Shown here piece after piece: positions 28,091 to 41,496 of a stretch of DNA of 64,000 bases (position 1 is its first letter; each line of letters opens with the position of its first letter). The stretch lies in contig OX442316.1 in assembly GCA_949358305.1 (NCBI GenBank), positions 11,222,001 through 11,286,000 of the forward strand. The letters run 5' to 3'. Made by a program: the position numbers and the translations under genes. Source of the stretch: Strigamia acuminata (taxonomy: Eukaryota; Arthropoda; Chilopoda; Geophilomorpha; Linotaeniidae). Under the pieces are notes generated by a model. The model saw only the letters and a program-made list of their open reading frames with translations, was not told where the DNA came from and searched no databases.

Positions 28091-28264
28091 TATTTTGAAA
28101 TGCATTGGGTTTCAAAAAAATGCATTTTGAGATACTTTTTTGCATGCTATTCGTTTGCAAATGATAACACATTTTATAAAATGTGTTGTAAAATGCATTC
28201 CCAATATTATTATTATTTGTCAAATATGAATGCATTTCAAATGCATTGTATTATGAAATGCATT
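28091..28264. repeat. Dispersed ATGCAT-rich repeat, copy 2 (split by MITE 2)
   Basis: Begins with TATTTTGAAATGCATTGGGT, identical to copy 3 at 60971. The remaining blocks are shared in order with copy 1 at 24755-24894. The few bases of this repeat left of MITE 2 (CAATG before the TA at 27857) belong to the same copy. Multiple ATGCATT palindromes occur along its length. Confidence 0.75.
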
Positions 28265-30354
28265 ATTTAATGTACAAAGAATACAGTAAGTTCAGCGAAA
28301 TGCTGTAAATTGTGGAATGCATTAAGTGAAAAGCAATATATATTGTAAAATATTTTTTTGAACCTTATGGGTAAACCGTTAAGATAATTTAAAAACTCCG
28401 TTAGATGCAGCACTTTGTTGCAGCAACATTTTGGTGCAATAAAATGGTAAACATCAATAAATACGAAGCACGATTATGCATACATATACTGTGTTTACAA
28501 CTTTACCTCCCATAAAAGTGAGTTTTGAATGTGATAAAAGAAAAAAATTACGCTTGTAATTGTAATTCCACAACATTCCCACAAAAGAAAACAAAATAAT
28601 TAATTTAAATCAATATTTAGCAGCAGTCCTACGTTTGAGTCAAAGCACGTCGGCATTCAGATAAAATTACCAGCATTCTAATTCGGCAATTGGCATTTAC
28701 ATTAAAGGTTACGCAGATATTTTGCAAATCATTAACGGAAATCTGTTAACCCAAAGACAACTCTAAACAAAAAAGTCATTAAACAAATTTAATACCAAAA
28801 AATTTATAATAATTTAAAAAATATAAAAATAAAAAACAATAACGCATGAGAATGTTTCAAAACTAAAAAAAAGCAACATTCTCCCATCGACCCCCAAAAC
28901 AAATTATAAATCTTATAAAATTGGCTTTTTTTCTCCCTCATGTCAAGCCCACAGAGAAACTGAAAATTATTATTGACAAAAACATTGGAACCAGCAGAGG
29001 AAGTGCAGTTAGTCGGGTGGGTTTGTTCACAGAGCAAATTGGTTTTAATGAGGTTAGATCAGTTGAAACAACGCTGGCAATTGGATTTCAAGGCAGGCAG
29101 CTGACTTAACTCTTGTCTGTTGAGTAATGACTGTTGTTGCCTGTAACAGACATCAGCTCGTAATGAAGAGTCTGAAGCACATTTTTCAACTCTTCCATTA
29201 TAGCAATCTCCTTTTGTTTGAATTACAACTTGAGGTATGTTGTTTTCGTTTCTCCTCCTCCTCATAGACAGGTGGTTTAATTTCAAAATGCTATAAACAT
29301 TCTTTTTTCCTCAAATTCACTTTTTTCACCACATGAAAACAAACCAAACACGCCATTCCATTATAAATTACAATTATTACACACCAAAATGTGCATTAAT
29401 TTCCTACTTTTTCTACTCAAAAGAATAATAATAAAAAAAATGTAAATAATAAATGATTGACGAAGTAGAAAAAATGTATAGTTTTGTTTGTCATTTTCGA
29501 TAGATTCAATATATAAGCCATCATTTAGACACGTGTCGTTCCCGCTTCCCTTCACTAAATGGTAATCAGTCTAAGTCACCTTTAAGGCTTATTTTTCAGA
29601 TCAATGGGTACCCACACACAAAATTGACCACGTCGCCTTTATATTTGCTTCCATAAACGCCCATCATATAAACAAGAACCAGCATCATATTTTCAGACCA
29701 TTCATCAAAAATTTACCCTCAAAAAAATTTTTTCTCTCTCTCTCCAAAACAGCTTCATTTATTATTATTATTATTTAATTCAATTTTTTTTTTGCTTCAA
29801 AATCCAATGTGCACCTAAGAATTCCTTATCTTTTCATTAAAAATCTATTTTCAAACAAAAATAAAGAAGTGGATGATGGGATTCAGTTCCACCCCACATT
29901 TAATTCCTCATGGATCGTCGCGTTTTCCTAGTTTCCATAATTCATTTCCCTCCCCAGACTGAAAATTTGACGTCAACAATAGTGCATTTGGTTAATATAT
30001 TCCAACATCAAACTTTCAAATTCAAAAAAATTCAATCATATAGCTCTAAAATCAATTTGCTAAAATAAAATTCTAGCACCATACACTTTAAAACGATAAT
30101 GTTTAAATTAAATAACTATTTCAGAAAACAATATTTTACTAGTACTGCTCGTTTCACTGTTGGCAATCTAAAAGACGAGCAATTTAGGCTAAAAACATCG
30201 GATTTAATGCATCCCATGTGAAAAACTCCTTACTATATTAACTATATTAACTTTAACGTCCTCTTTAAATCACATTAAGCTAACTTAAAACTGAAGAATA
30301 AAATCTTGTCGCCAATGTAAATAGTCAGACATAAAAATGTGTTTCAATCTAAGT
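28265..30354. other. AT-rich non-coding stretch, no gene seen
   Basis: Short open frames only, many low-complexity. A TTA run lies at about 29758-29776 and a CT run near 29732-29744. Confidence 0.5.
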
Positions 30355-30356
30355 TA

Positions 30357-30613
30357 CCGTATTTTCCTCAAGTTTTCTAAGTGAAATTTTAATTTTTAAT
30401 TTTTTCATTAAAATTTCACTTTTAAATAACTAAAAAACCATCATCATCGACGAATGTTTCATTAACCGTTTCCTGTTTGGTTACAAAAGCCCTCGAATAG
30501 TAGCCGCAGCTACTATACAAGGCCGGCTCTTATTTCAAACCACCTCTCTGAGGCGCGGCTACTATTCGAGAGCAGCTACAAAACGAGGGTGACTCTTAAT
30601 CGAGAAAATACGG
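30357..30613. mobile_element. MITE 3: relative of MITE 2, TA-flanked
   Basis: The ends are CCGTATTTTC on the left and its reverse complement GAAAATACGG on the right, with TA at 30355-30356 and 30614-30615. The right subterminal sequence GACTCTTAATCGAG matches the MITE 2 end (CGATTAAGAGTC). The interior carries CTCGAATAGTAGCCGC (30492-30507) and its inverse GCGGCTACTATTCGAG (30555-30570), and a second perfect 15-bp inverted pair at 30379-30393 and 30407-30421. CCTCGAATAGTAGCCGC also occurs in MITE 2, confirming the relationship. The element is 257 bp and non-coding. Confidence 0.75.
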
Positions 30614-30615
30614 TA

Positions 30616-31446
30616 ATAGATAATTATGTGTTTCGATTTTAAGTTTACAAATTTCGACGATCGAATAGATAACTCAACACCAATTCTCTTGTGAACAAAC
30701 CATTTCAACTAGAAAACTGAGCCATCCTCTTCAACATCTTTAACTGAAGCTCCACTACTGAAATTATCCCTGATGATAAGTACGCACCATTCTTGCTTTC
30801 TCCTCTGAAGGGATTCCTTGGAATTAAAAACATGCTGACTTTGCCCATTTCAATCAATACCTAATTTATTGTTCAAATCCTTCCAGTATTACCTTCAGAT
30901 TTAACATTCTACGTGTGAGTAGAATTTATCAAACAAACCAATCTCACGAGCATATATTTCCAATACCTTTTTCTTTGCTCTCAGGTGTATTTACTTACGA
31001 TTCCTTTAAATCACACCGTATTTTCAACTAATATGCCGTTTTAGATTTCTTCAACAGTTAACCTACAAGTGGTTTTTTATTGCTTGAATGAGGTCAATGC
31101 ACTTTCATACAAGAAAATAAGAGAGAAACCGATGCCAAATAACAAATTTCACAATAAACAAAAGAAGAAAGAGAAGAAAAAAGAAATTCTTACGAGAAAA
31201 ATCTATTCCTCCAGATTTATCCCCCCCAATACGAGAAGCGCGCGCACATACTGTTCAAAAGAAAAAAAAATTCCAATTGAATTTGCTATACTATACCAAA
31301 TCCCGTAAAACCTTTCATAAGACTCCTTATAAAAACTCGCTCGCCTAACTCATTAAATTCCAACGACTAAATACAAAATTTAATGAAATAATAATTAAAA
31401 TATATGAATAAATTAAAAAATATACATAAATAAATTAAAAAAAGAA
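30616..31446. other. Non-coding stretch inside the inferred intron
   Basis: AT-rich sequence with no recognisable gene. The plus-strand 79-codon frame starting at 31069 is lysine-rich low-complexity sequence and shows no domain. Confidence 0.5.
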
Positions 31447-31487
31447 TGATAATAATAATAATAATAATTAATAATTAATAATAATAA
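31447..31487. repeat. (AAT)n microsatellite next to the splice donor
   Basis: Mostly ATA/AAT trinucleotide repeats with interruptions, ending about 12 bases from the GT of the donor at 31499. It is simple sequence, probably length-polymorphic. Confidence 0.8.
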
Positions 31488-31493
31488 AAGTGT

Positions 31494-31500
31494 ACTTACT
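31494..31500 (-). other. Splice donor, A|GTAAGT, phase 1
   Basis: Read on the minus strand the exon ends TCC A and continues GTAAGTACA, a close match to the animal donor consensus. The split falls after the first base of a codon (phase 1), the usual phase for introns separating a signal-peptide exon from extracellular domains such as Ig or EGF. Confidence 0.7.
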
Positions 31501-31617
31501 GGAGACGACTGGTTGAACTGATGCGATCAAACCGATCAAACAGAGCGCCGTACCCGCCGTGAAGATGCGGCTCATGACGGGAAACGGTGGCCGTTTTCCT
31601 CCACCGCCGCCTCTCAT
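31500..31617 (-). CDS. First coding exon of a secreted or membrane protein (signal peptide), partial
   Basis: Reading leftward, two in-frame ATGs occur, at 31617 and 31575, with an upstream in-frame TGA at 31657-31659, so the frame is bounded. From the second ATG the product begins MSRIFTAGTALCLIGLIASV followed by QPVVS: a short basic n-region, a hydrophobic core and a plausible cleavage region, that is, a typical signal peptide. From the first ATG there would be 14 extra residues rich in Gly, Arg and Pro. The second ATG has G at -3 and the first has C at -3, so I favour the second. The exon ends in a GTAAGT donor in phase 1 inside a CpG-dense island, as expected for a 5' exon. The rest of the protein is not visible, so the gene cannot be identified. 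Confidence 0.6.
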
Positions 31618-32160
31618 TCGGTGCCAGTTGGCCTCAAACTTCAATCTGGTGCCGTTTCACACTTCCGCCACCCACGTACACAGTTCCTTGCCGTATGGGC
31701 ATTGTCAAAAAGTCAGTCTCACGTTAACAGGTCCACGAGATGTGTCTTCCGCTCGAAAATGAAGGCGAAACCTGTAAATCCGGCACCCTCTTTCAGTCAC
31801 TGGATCGAGATTTCTCGCACAGCTAGCGCTACAACAACATTGGCTACCGGTGCGGTTGGTGTTTGCTCGGTCTGCCTTTCCTCTCAGGCATGCAGCCACG
31901 CAAATTCCTCAGCGTTGAAACCAGCGATCGAACGGGCGACTGAGCGACGGTTGTGTGCACGTAGTTCTTCTCGCTCGGGCGCTGAATTTCTCTCCCGTCC
32001 GCCAGTAGCTGCTCGATGCCTGTGCTGTTGTCCGGGCAATGAGCCCAGCTAAGGTGCGCGCGCAAGTGCGTGCCTATCGCGTGCACACGCCAGGCTCAGC
32101 GGATGGACGCATCGATCACCTCAGCGGACAAGTGCGAGCGAGAAATTCTGTAAAAGGGGG
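31618..32160 (-). promoter_or_regulatory. CpG-dense 5' UTR and promoter region of the minus-strand gene
   Basis: This segment is the most GC- and CpG-rich non-coding sequence in the window and sits immediately 5' of the signal-peptide exon. A TCAGTC string (minus strand, A at 31941) resembles an arthropod initiator and would give a 5' UTR of about 324 bases; no clear TATA box was seen at the expected distance. The plus-strand frames here (for example 31621-32052) are Ser/Arg/Ala-rich and look like by-products of base composition. Confidence 0.45.
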
Positions 32161-35100
32161 GGCCTCTACTTATTATCTCTCCCCGACTAATTATTGATCC
32201 ACTTCGACGAACAAAGAGAATTGAAGAGAAAACACTGGAGACGGTGAATGAGGATTCCGTCGAGTAAATTTGCTACCGCATCACATACAGATCACTCCAC
32301 GAAAAAAAGTAAAAGCAGAACGAAGACGATTCTCAAAATTCGATTTCTGCCGTCAAAAACCGAGTGAAACCCTGCAAAATACAAAAAATAAAATCATTTT
32401 TATTTATTGTTTCATTTTTATTTTAATAAATATTCAAAGGAAGACAATTTTTTTTAAAAAAAATACGAAAAACAAATTAAAAATCGATATCACGAATATT
32501 AATAATTTAAATCAAAGCGTTATAATAATTCTCCAGCTATACATTGTACACAAATCAGCATACATGACGTAACTACATGTTTCAAATACATTTCGTCATT
32601 TCTACCAAGCAAAATTACACTAATAATAATATTACTTAATAATTTAATTCCAACCTTCTCAATGTAATTACGTCCTCCCATTTATACAATTTTATACAAT
32701 TTCATCCCACGTATAATTTTTTTTAAAAGAATAAAATCCTCCCATTCAATTTATGCTAATACGAGGTAAACCCTAATTCAGTTACAGCAAATCATAAATG
32801 GGGGTTCGACAATTTATTTCTATATCCTCCTCCTACTGGTCACATTTCATTTCGTTCTAGTTCAACTAATTTATATATGATTCACGTCGTTCAATTAATT
32901 AAGTATGCATTTTTGAGTTAATAACTGACAAACGCACCATATACTTAATTTAAATAAAGGAAAAAAAAGTGCAATTGCTCATTCCTCTACATCCGCCCAT
33001 CCGAACAAACAAAACAATCAATACATTGCTATGCTTACTAAAATCCTTAGTTATGTAAGTTGAAAGTGGAGAGAAAAAATTACTTTCTAGCATTAAATAA
33101 AAGTTAAAGTTTCAGATAAAGTGTTGGAAGAGTAAAGAGACGAGCTTCACTGCGAGGCTTTGGCGTAATTGGAATTCATGACAACTCTCAACATAAATTC
33201 ATTTTGCATTGCGAATTTACTGCAATTCTCCGACATTGGTAAACCGCTTCGCCATACAGAAGAATGTAAAACTACACCAACGCCAACTTGTTCTTATCCC
33301 TACTTCCATAAGCTTTACGGCAAAATTTAAATTAGTGACAACAAATTCTCCCAACATGCTAATATAGCCAATAAAATTCCGTCCGCGACTAAACTATTAT
33401 AATTAACTTATCAACAATCTTTCTACAATCTCCATTACCTTTAACTACCTATAAATTTTGCTAGCCGTTAAGAACCTTTACCATAGCATTCAAGCAAATG
33501 CTTTTTTTAAACCCCGTTCTTATTGATTTTAACATTGCAATTTTTTTTTTTTTAGTTCTCAAGAGACCAAGCACTTTATCCATATCTGGGAAAAATACAA
33601 AAATGTTATCCCTGTCACTCGATTGCAATGAGCAATAAGTTCTAGCTTATATGTTTCATGCCAACTCAAATAGTTGACATTTAACGTTTGCTATATGAGA
33701 AGAAAGAAAAAAATGTATGCAAAATGTAATAAAAATTTCATTTCATAACAATACATCAATACATCACATCAATATTTATCTTAATATGTTTTTATACATA
33801 TATTGTACACAAGTATTTCGCTATGGATCACGCATTACACTTGTAATAACATAGTGATCGAATCTGTGTTGTCTGGCAACTTAAAAGGCCATGAAATGCT
33901 ATAATTTTCATGTTTACCTTCTGTACCAAATAAAAAAAATTGTTTTCATGTGACAATAAAATTAAGCATGTCATTTAGCCTGTCCATTGAAGGCGACTTC
34001 AGGTACCATTAACTTCTAATTAAAAATACAATACTTCAAAGAAAAAAACATTATCTTGTAAGCAGAAATTTTGAAACCACATACTTCTAAATACAAATTT
34101 CACAACATGGTTGCTCCTATGGGGAGTGGTTACGTTTTAGCATTTTTAATTCCAATTTCTGACACCTCACGATACTATGCCTAGTTCTAACACAAACCAC
34201 AATCAATTGGAGCGGCGCTGAGCTCACAGCAGAGATAGAACCATCAACATCTATGCGAACGCCTTTTGTGTTTTTATTTACTTCTGATCGGCAATTTCTT
34301 CAACAATTCACATCAAATATAATAAGTTATCCAAAACCTTCAAGATTTTACTTTCTTTTTGTTCGAGTGACATTATAGTTTAAAAAAATCTCAGTATCAA
34401 TTAATTTTTAATTTCTTTTCACTTTAAATCTCATTTTTTAAATTTCTGATTGCACCCACTGCAGTCATAAATTAGTACAGCACACATTATTCCCCACCCC
34501 CTTCCGTTTCCTACTTTCGAAAATTGATTTCATGCATCTAATCTGCAATTTCATCACTAAAATTAGAATTCAGTTTATGCCATTTATTCCCCTAATCTTA
34601 AATCTGTTTTCCGTTGCATGTTGATTTCAGATATTTTTTTGTATTTTCATCTTCCGTCCCCCATTGAAATATTCAATGCATGTTGATTTCAGATATTCTC
34701 GGTATAGTTAAAAATGTTCCTAAAGATTTGTTAAATAAATTATTTCCACACTGTGGGATATTAACCCCACAGAGAAACAACCTGGTCTGGTCCGGCAAAT
34801 AAACAATCCATGGTCTGAACTAACATTCACAAATGTACATACTTTAAGCCCAAAAGCTCATGTTTATGCATGTGGTAATCTACGACTTAATCTATATGAA
34901 CAAGTAGAGAACCCATGCACAGTTTATTTACCTGCGAGTGGTTTTTGATCTTTTCCGCAAAATTACTAGACAATGTAATTTGTCCCCGGCAAAGAAACTC
35001 TTGTCGATAGACAAGTCACTTTGACATCAAAACCATATCTCTATCATTATAAATAAGCTATAAATAATGTAGAAAAAAATCCGCCTGTTAATTAAAAATG

Positions 35101-38100
35101 AATCACGCAATAGTGACATTTTTCTCGACACAAACTGAAATGATTTCAATACAACCAAATTGGGTGTAATAGCAAAAGGGGATCTTGAGAACAGTAGCCT
35201 CCAAACAATCACCCATTTTTCATTTTTTTAACTATGGGATTAGTACTCTGATTACACACCTTGCCACTATGGTGACTGAAAAATAGCAATTGCGATTGTG
35301 CGGTTACTTATGGTAAAACGTGCGACGCAATGGCGGAAGCAGGTATCAGCATGGATGTTTATTTCAAGATGAGATTCAAAACCTTGGCGTGAAAAGGATA
35401 TTACAGTGATGGAGGATCTTCCCCAAATTGAGTGTTGACAAAACGTGAATATTTCAACCGATTGTTATGAGTACGACAATATATAACAATGTTGTTGTTT
35501 TAAGAACGCACTTGAATTGCGACTTATTCTTAAATAATCATACTGTCACACCATCTAGTGATAAACAACTTAAACTGATCTGATCTGCATTCGTAGTCCT
35601 GCCGTTAACAAATTTACCATTTGAATTTTACGTAAAACACATGTCATACTCACACTTACACTTGACTGGTTATTCGTCTGAAGACCACAACTGGGACAAC
35701 AACAACAAAAAACCTTCCGCGATGCCACAGCAAAAACAGCTTTCGTGCAATACAATAAGCCCCGCTTTACACCCATTCGATGAACGTAAAGAAAAGAAAA
35801 AAAAAACATCGTATAAAAACCAAGGACCAAAAAAACAGCAGTAAGGGCGGACTCACTCGTTCTGCTCGCTTGTCCAATTCCTCATCCAGAAGTATGAAAC
35901 TTGATTTGATTCTTGTATCGATCGTCAAACTGTTATGAGATGACATCATAGAAAAAATATTTCTTGAATTACGCATGCGCCCAAAGTGCCTCTAAACACA
36001 CACGGGTTAGTACAGTACAACGATTTCTGCATTTTAATTCCCATTTTCTCTCCCCACAGCCATAACCTCAAAACATGTATTGAAAACCTTTGACGTCCAG
36101 ATTGATAGTTTATTAAAAAATATTCTTCTAAGAATCCCCCCTGTACGTATATCTTTTTCATAAAAAAAAATAAAAGAAAGATTATTAAGAACACGTTTAA
36201 CAATTCTTATATGTTTTCGTAGAATAAAAACTGTCAGCAATGACTTAGCAACTCTTCGCTAGGTCGTAGACTATGCAATAAAAGATAAAAAGATTTTTTT
36301 CCCCTTTTTTAAAAATAATATTCTAGCTTAATGCATTTTTTAAAGCTCAAAAGTTTAATTACAAAGCCCATGTTTCTTTTCAAAAGAATAAATTTAATTC
36401 CATATAGCATTGTAAGCAGTAACCAAATTTCAAACCAAAAAAAAATCCCTACCATGAAATGTGTATTTTTCAACTTGTCATGGACCCCCAAAGGCACCAG
36501 GTATTAGCCAATGAAAGAACGTTCTGTAAGACAACATACCTGAGGACCCAACCTTGCAATTGTAGCGAGAACTGCAGAAACCACAGAAAACCCAGTGGCA
36601 GACAAGTGGCAGATGTTCCTTGTCATAGAAAAAGTACTTGAACTCAGACAAGGATGAGAAACTGAGATAACCAGTAGTCATCTATCTATTTGACAGGAAA
36701 TTTCGGTAAATAACGTACAAATAGAAAAATTACTAAATTACTGCCGTATATGAAACCAAAATTCAAAATGACGTTTGCAATTAATGTCTGCATTATCATT
36801 ACTTTTGTGCATCATTACAACATAGCCTAATATATTATCAATCAACATGTAATTTTTTTTATTAAAAAGTTTAAATAAAACAAATATTTCATGCTTTAAT
36901 CTTTCATTGCAACTAGCCCAGTAGGGGTTTAATTTAAAAAATAAAATTTCTCTACAAATACTAGCAAATTTAAAAAGCGTTTAAATTTTTTTTAAACATT
37001 TGATAGAAAAAAATATTCATGAGAACGTCAAAAATATATTTTTGAAATCACCTATTGTTGAAAAAATACCTTTTTTTTTAAAAAAAAAACAACAACATCA
37101 TTATACTGCACATTTTATTTGCAATTACCACGTCTAGGAAAAAACATTCCTCTTCACTTCTTATTGATTATCTTTTAATCAATATACCGTGGACTTAATA
37201 CAGTTTCAAGCGAAACATGTTTTTAACTCCTCATTATACCTCCAGACCCTTTACTAATCGCATAATTTCATTAAACACACATTTGGTGCATTCAAAAATA
37301 AAAACCTTTTCACATTTCACGCAATAAATATTTAAGTTTATCTTCGAATCGAAATAAACGAAATTTATCCGATAAATACCTGACACATTAATCCACAAAA
37401 AAAAACAATAATAAAGCTGGAAAACACGTTCAAACAAACCACTCTTCATAAATAATAAAAAGCAAATAAAAAACAGAATTGACCCATTAGCATTTATACG
37501 AATCACATTTCGGAGATCATAGTGAATTTTTATTGGCATTACTATAATGCTATTTCATATTACAAGTACAAAGAAAAAGTGCAGCAAATTGAATTATAAC
37601 TTGAGCTTGGTTTAGTTCTTAGTTGACAGCTAAAGAAAAAACAAGACACACAGCTTCGTTCTTAATTGCATTTTTTCACCCTCAAAATATGACTTCAATT
37701 AAAGTTGTTTTTTTCCTTTAACCAATCGGTAAATCTCGTATTGGGTCGAAAAAAAATAAAAAAAACAATAATAATAACAAGACTTTTCTTTTCCTTTCTA
37801 ATAACACTGATTGTTTTTTTCTTGCGGATGTTCATTTAGCTTGTTTCCAAATTAACATTTTTTTTATGTTGCAGTTAAAGACCAAAACGCCTTTCCCAAA
37901 ACTCTTGTCAGTGTTGTCAACTAATCATTACCTGTTCTTCTTTATTATTGGCAAAGCCACGACGGAAAAATTTGAACCAAAAAAAAAAGAAAATTAATTT
38001 TGCGCCAAGATTTTCATAAACAAGCACTTACCCTAGCAAAATATCAGTTTATTCTTTGTCATCGTTGGATTGAGCAGACAAGCCATCCGTTAATTGCGGC

Positions 38101-41100
38101 TGAGGGCACATAGCAAAGTGGCTGACTGCTTGGCTGAGTGGGTGGTAACTTTTACGACCACAATTTAAAGCGAGAGAAGCCTAATTGAATCGCCAACACT
38201 TTGCTGCTGCCAACACGCTTTGCTTCACACTTGTCTGACGTCAGTTTGATGATACATTTGGGACTTCAACACTTCTTTTCTCCTGCCACTTATTCCAGCA
38301 ATGTGTTAAAAGCCCCCAGCAACCATCATGATTTAACCCTGACCTCGCTTTCCTGCCAACCACCAATTGATTTCCATGGACATCACAACACGATCGATCG
38401 ATTCAAAAATTACAATCACTACGATCTGGCCCTTTCACACACTCATTTCATCCGCATAGTTGACTCACCTCAATCGCACAAAGACTAGGGTGCTAGGCCC
38501 CATTTTATTAGCTCGAAATTAATTTCCAAAGGGGGGAATATATAATGACACCCAACGACCCAACCCCGAAAAAGATGGGGAAATAGATGTGGGTTAAACT
38601 AAAATTTAAAACATTCAAATTTATTTCGCCCCACCCTCGTTTTATAACTCCATAAACCCATGTATGTTTTGAATTTCAGAAAAATCTACATCTCAGTGAG
38701 CGCACACATGACTAACCTCGAAAAATCTATGTATTCAAACGTCAACTTAATTCTTCACACTATTGAATGGAAATAAATAGAATCTTCTTGGCAAGCGTTA
38801 TTTTTCAAGCTGTTGGCCTATAAAGCCAGTCTTGCAGATATCTAAAAATGCTCACAGCTACCAGATCTGCCTGTTTTTATAGAGTAATAAACGATGAAAG
38901 GTGAAATACATCCTTTCGGTGCACTTGACATTTATGGGTGTCAGCCACAAGAGTTTCTTTTTCTTCCTCTGGTCGTCTCCTTGCGTTATGATTATTTTCA
39001 ATTCGATTTTACAGGCTTAACTCGCCAAACTACATTTCATAATAAATTGATTTCGCCAAATAAACTTTAACCCTCTTCTGCCTTCATTTTTGATACACAC
39101 TATCTAAATCCAATATTTTAAACCAACAGTCCATTTAACCGTTAATTATTGCATGTACAATGAGGTTATATATAATTTATGCGAATCTGACAGATGAAGT
39201 GGAAAAAAAATCGATTAACGTGTTAATTTAATAACCAAATTTTTTTTCTACTAGGAAAAACAATCATTGCAAATTACAGCAAAAATTACCTTGATTCTCG
39301 CATAAAAGTTAACTCACTGTTAATGGAGCAATAAAAATCCGAAAAGCAAAAAGCAATAATAAAAACAAGCTTGTAAACACAATACGACCGACTGCGAGAG
39401 AAGCGCCACAGTGCTAAATTTCAATTAGAGCATATACTCTTCTCCAAGTAATGCTACAAGAATAAGAACTTCAATTTTTGTTCATAAATCCATATTTCGT
39501 TTTATTGGAACCCCTTAAAAGTACAAATTTATGTTGTTTATTGTTCGATGCTGCTTTATAACTTCAATACCCATATAATACACAGAAAGAAATGTAAAAA
39601 AGAAAATTCAAAGCAAGTAAAATAATGGCAACTTTCAAATCCATAGTATACTCCACTCAACCTTTTTCAAAGAAGAAGCGCAACTTTCATCTCTAATAAA
39701 AGGATTATTTATTTCATTCCTTTAAAAGCTTTCCTCTTTTTTAAGTAGCACACATCAGACAAGAATGAAACATTAAACAAAAAAAAAACTATACTGATAT
39801 AGGATGCAGTTTATACGCAGAAATCTTTCCATAAGTCATGAAAAAAAATACTATAAATGATTTATAACCTTAATTCCAGACGCATAAAAATAATATAGAA
39901 AAAAAAGGATGCACAACTTTCATATTCATTTTTCCAAGTCTAATACCGTAGTGTTGTTAAGCAGATTCCCCTTAAATTACTTCTTAATCGCATTACAAGT
40001 CGTCCTGCTGATATTTACGTAGTTGATTAAGGCTAATCCCAACAAAAACTGTTTTAAAATATTAATTGTGTGCAATGTAATTAATTGGAATTCTAAATAA
40101 TTTAATGATAAAAAAATAAACCCGATATATCACTAAGAACATCATGATTGTACCTGTTGACCATCATATTGGAAATGGCTTAAAACAAGCTTAAAGCCCA
40201 ACGAAGGGATCTATACGCAATGTAAGTGTACACTTAACCTCTGACAACGCTACCTCAAACGCAGCTGCTTTTCTCATACCAAGTCCACACAGTTAACACC
40301 AAAGTGGCATTTAAAATACAAATCACATCAAGTCGCAATTGATTCCAGCAAAATATATTATCAATTTCAAAAAAAAAAACTCTGTCGTTTCTAGAAGATT
40401 TTCTAAAAGAAAAAAAATATTTTGGTTTTATCGTATAATCCTTTAATTACCTCATTAAAACGAGCAAAGTAAAATTAGCCTGATTTAGATCATTAAACAA
40501 TGTTTTGACCAATGTGGCCTTATCAAAACCAATAAAATGTGCTCAATAAATGTTTAGCCTGGTTGAGTTGATGTACGATATTACCTCTTGTTTTAGCACG
40601 TCAACCATACATTCTATTTTTAAGGTTTGCACCGTACCATGTCAATGGAAAACAGAAAAAAATAACATTTTCATTAAAAGAGGATTAAGATTTTGAAAAA
40701 TGTTGACAGTGCAAAAAAGAAGCAAGATGTTACTACTTAATAGAACATTCCAGACAGCACGTTGTCAACATTGATACAATAACCACAGATTGACTGTTTA
40801 ATCTATGGCCTCGCGGACAGGTTACAATTTTGTGATGTTTCCTCAAGAGAACCTACATTCACTGTGCACGAGAATACATTTAATGTCACAACTAATTCCA
40901 AAGATGTTGCGAACGCAACTCTTAATTTTGTATTTGGAAATAGTTAAAGATACTTTGTATAATCGATGGTACAGGATTTAAACTGATTAAAACAGATGTT
41001 GAAAAGAAGCGCGCACACACACACGTTGGTTTACATGGGAACAGTACATATTTTATTTAAACAGGATATGTAAATACACTTTCCCCCATCTATATTTAAC

Positions 41101-41394
41101 AGTAGACTCATCCCATTTACATACTGGGTCATCTAAGTGACCACTGGCGACCTAACATGGCGTCGCCTCCAATTTCCCCTTTCCACTTGTCCTTTTTAAA
41201 TGTCAGTTTTAACAAAAGATTATATGTAAGAAACTTAAGTAAATATCCAGACCGACAAATTTACTTCACAGACATTTAATTTCTCTTTTGTTAATTTCTT
41301 CTTTTATATTTTGTTGAACTCCCCTCCTTTAAAGTGTGAACAATAAAAATAAATACTCAAATAAATTTAATCGTTATTCCAAATGATGTCTGTT
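32161..41394. other. Non-coding stretch upstream of the gene, no gene seen
   Basis: AT-rich with scattered homopolymer runs. Patches of more balanced composition occur at about 36455-36680 and 38090-38490; the latter holds a 95-codon plus-strand frame (38201-38488) rich in His, Ser and Leu with no recognisable domain. A 21-bp direct repeat lies at 34615-34697. Confidence 0.45.
34615..34697. repeat. 21-bp direct repeat, 62 bases apart
   Basis: TGCATGTTGATTTCAGATAT plus T occurs at 34615-34635 and again at 34677-34697. The intervening 41 bases are not repeated. It may be a local duplication or a trace of replication slippage. Confidence 0.8.
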
Positions 41395-41496
41395 TAAACT
41401 AAACGATAAAAAGCAGGCTAAGTTAGAGCGAGACAACCCTCGGTATAACAGTTTTAATGTGTTGTTTAAAGCACTGTCAATCCACAATTGATAGTA

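Larger units (their letters stand above)
1..31499 (-). other. Probable first intron (open-ended) of the minus-strand gene
   Basis: Inferred. A signal-peptide exon ending in a GTAAGT donor lies just to the right, and no open frame with a recognisable domain appears between it and the left edge, so this stretch is most simply its first intron, more than 31 kb long and running off the window. The sequence is AT-rich with many homopolymer runs. Small exons without a recognisable domain could be hidden here; I could not exclude them by eye. Repeats and GC-enriched patches inside it are listed separately. Confidence 0.4.

Noticed and set aside
31621-32052. 143-codon plus-strand frame in the CpG island
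   Set aside because: Ser/Arg/Ala-rich sequence antisense to the probable 5' UTR; no domain, and it is better explained by island composition.
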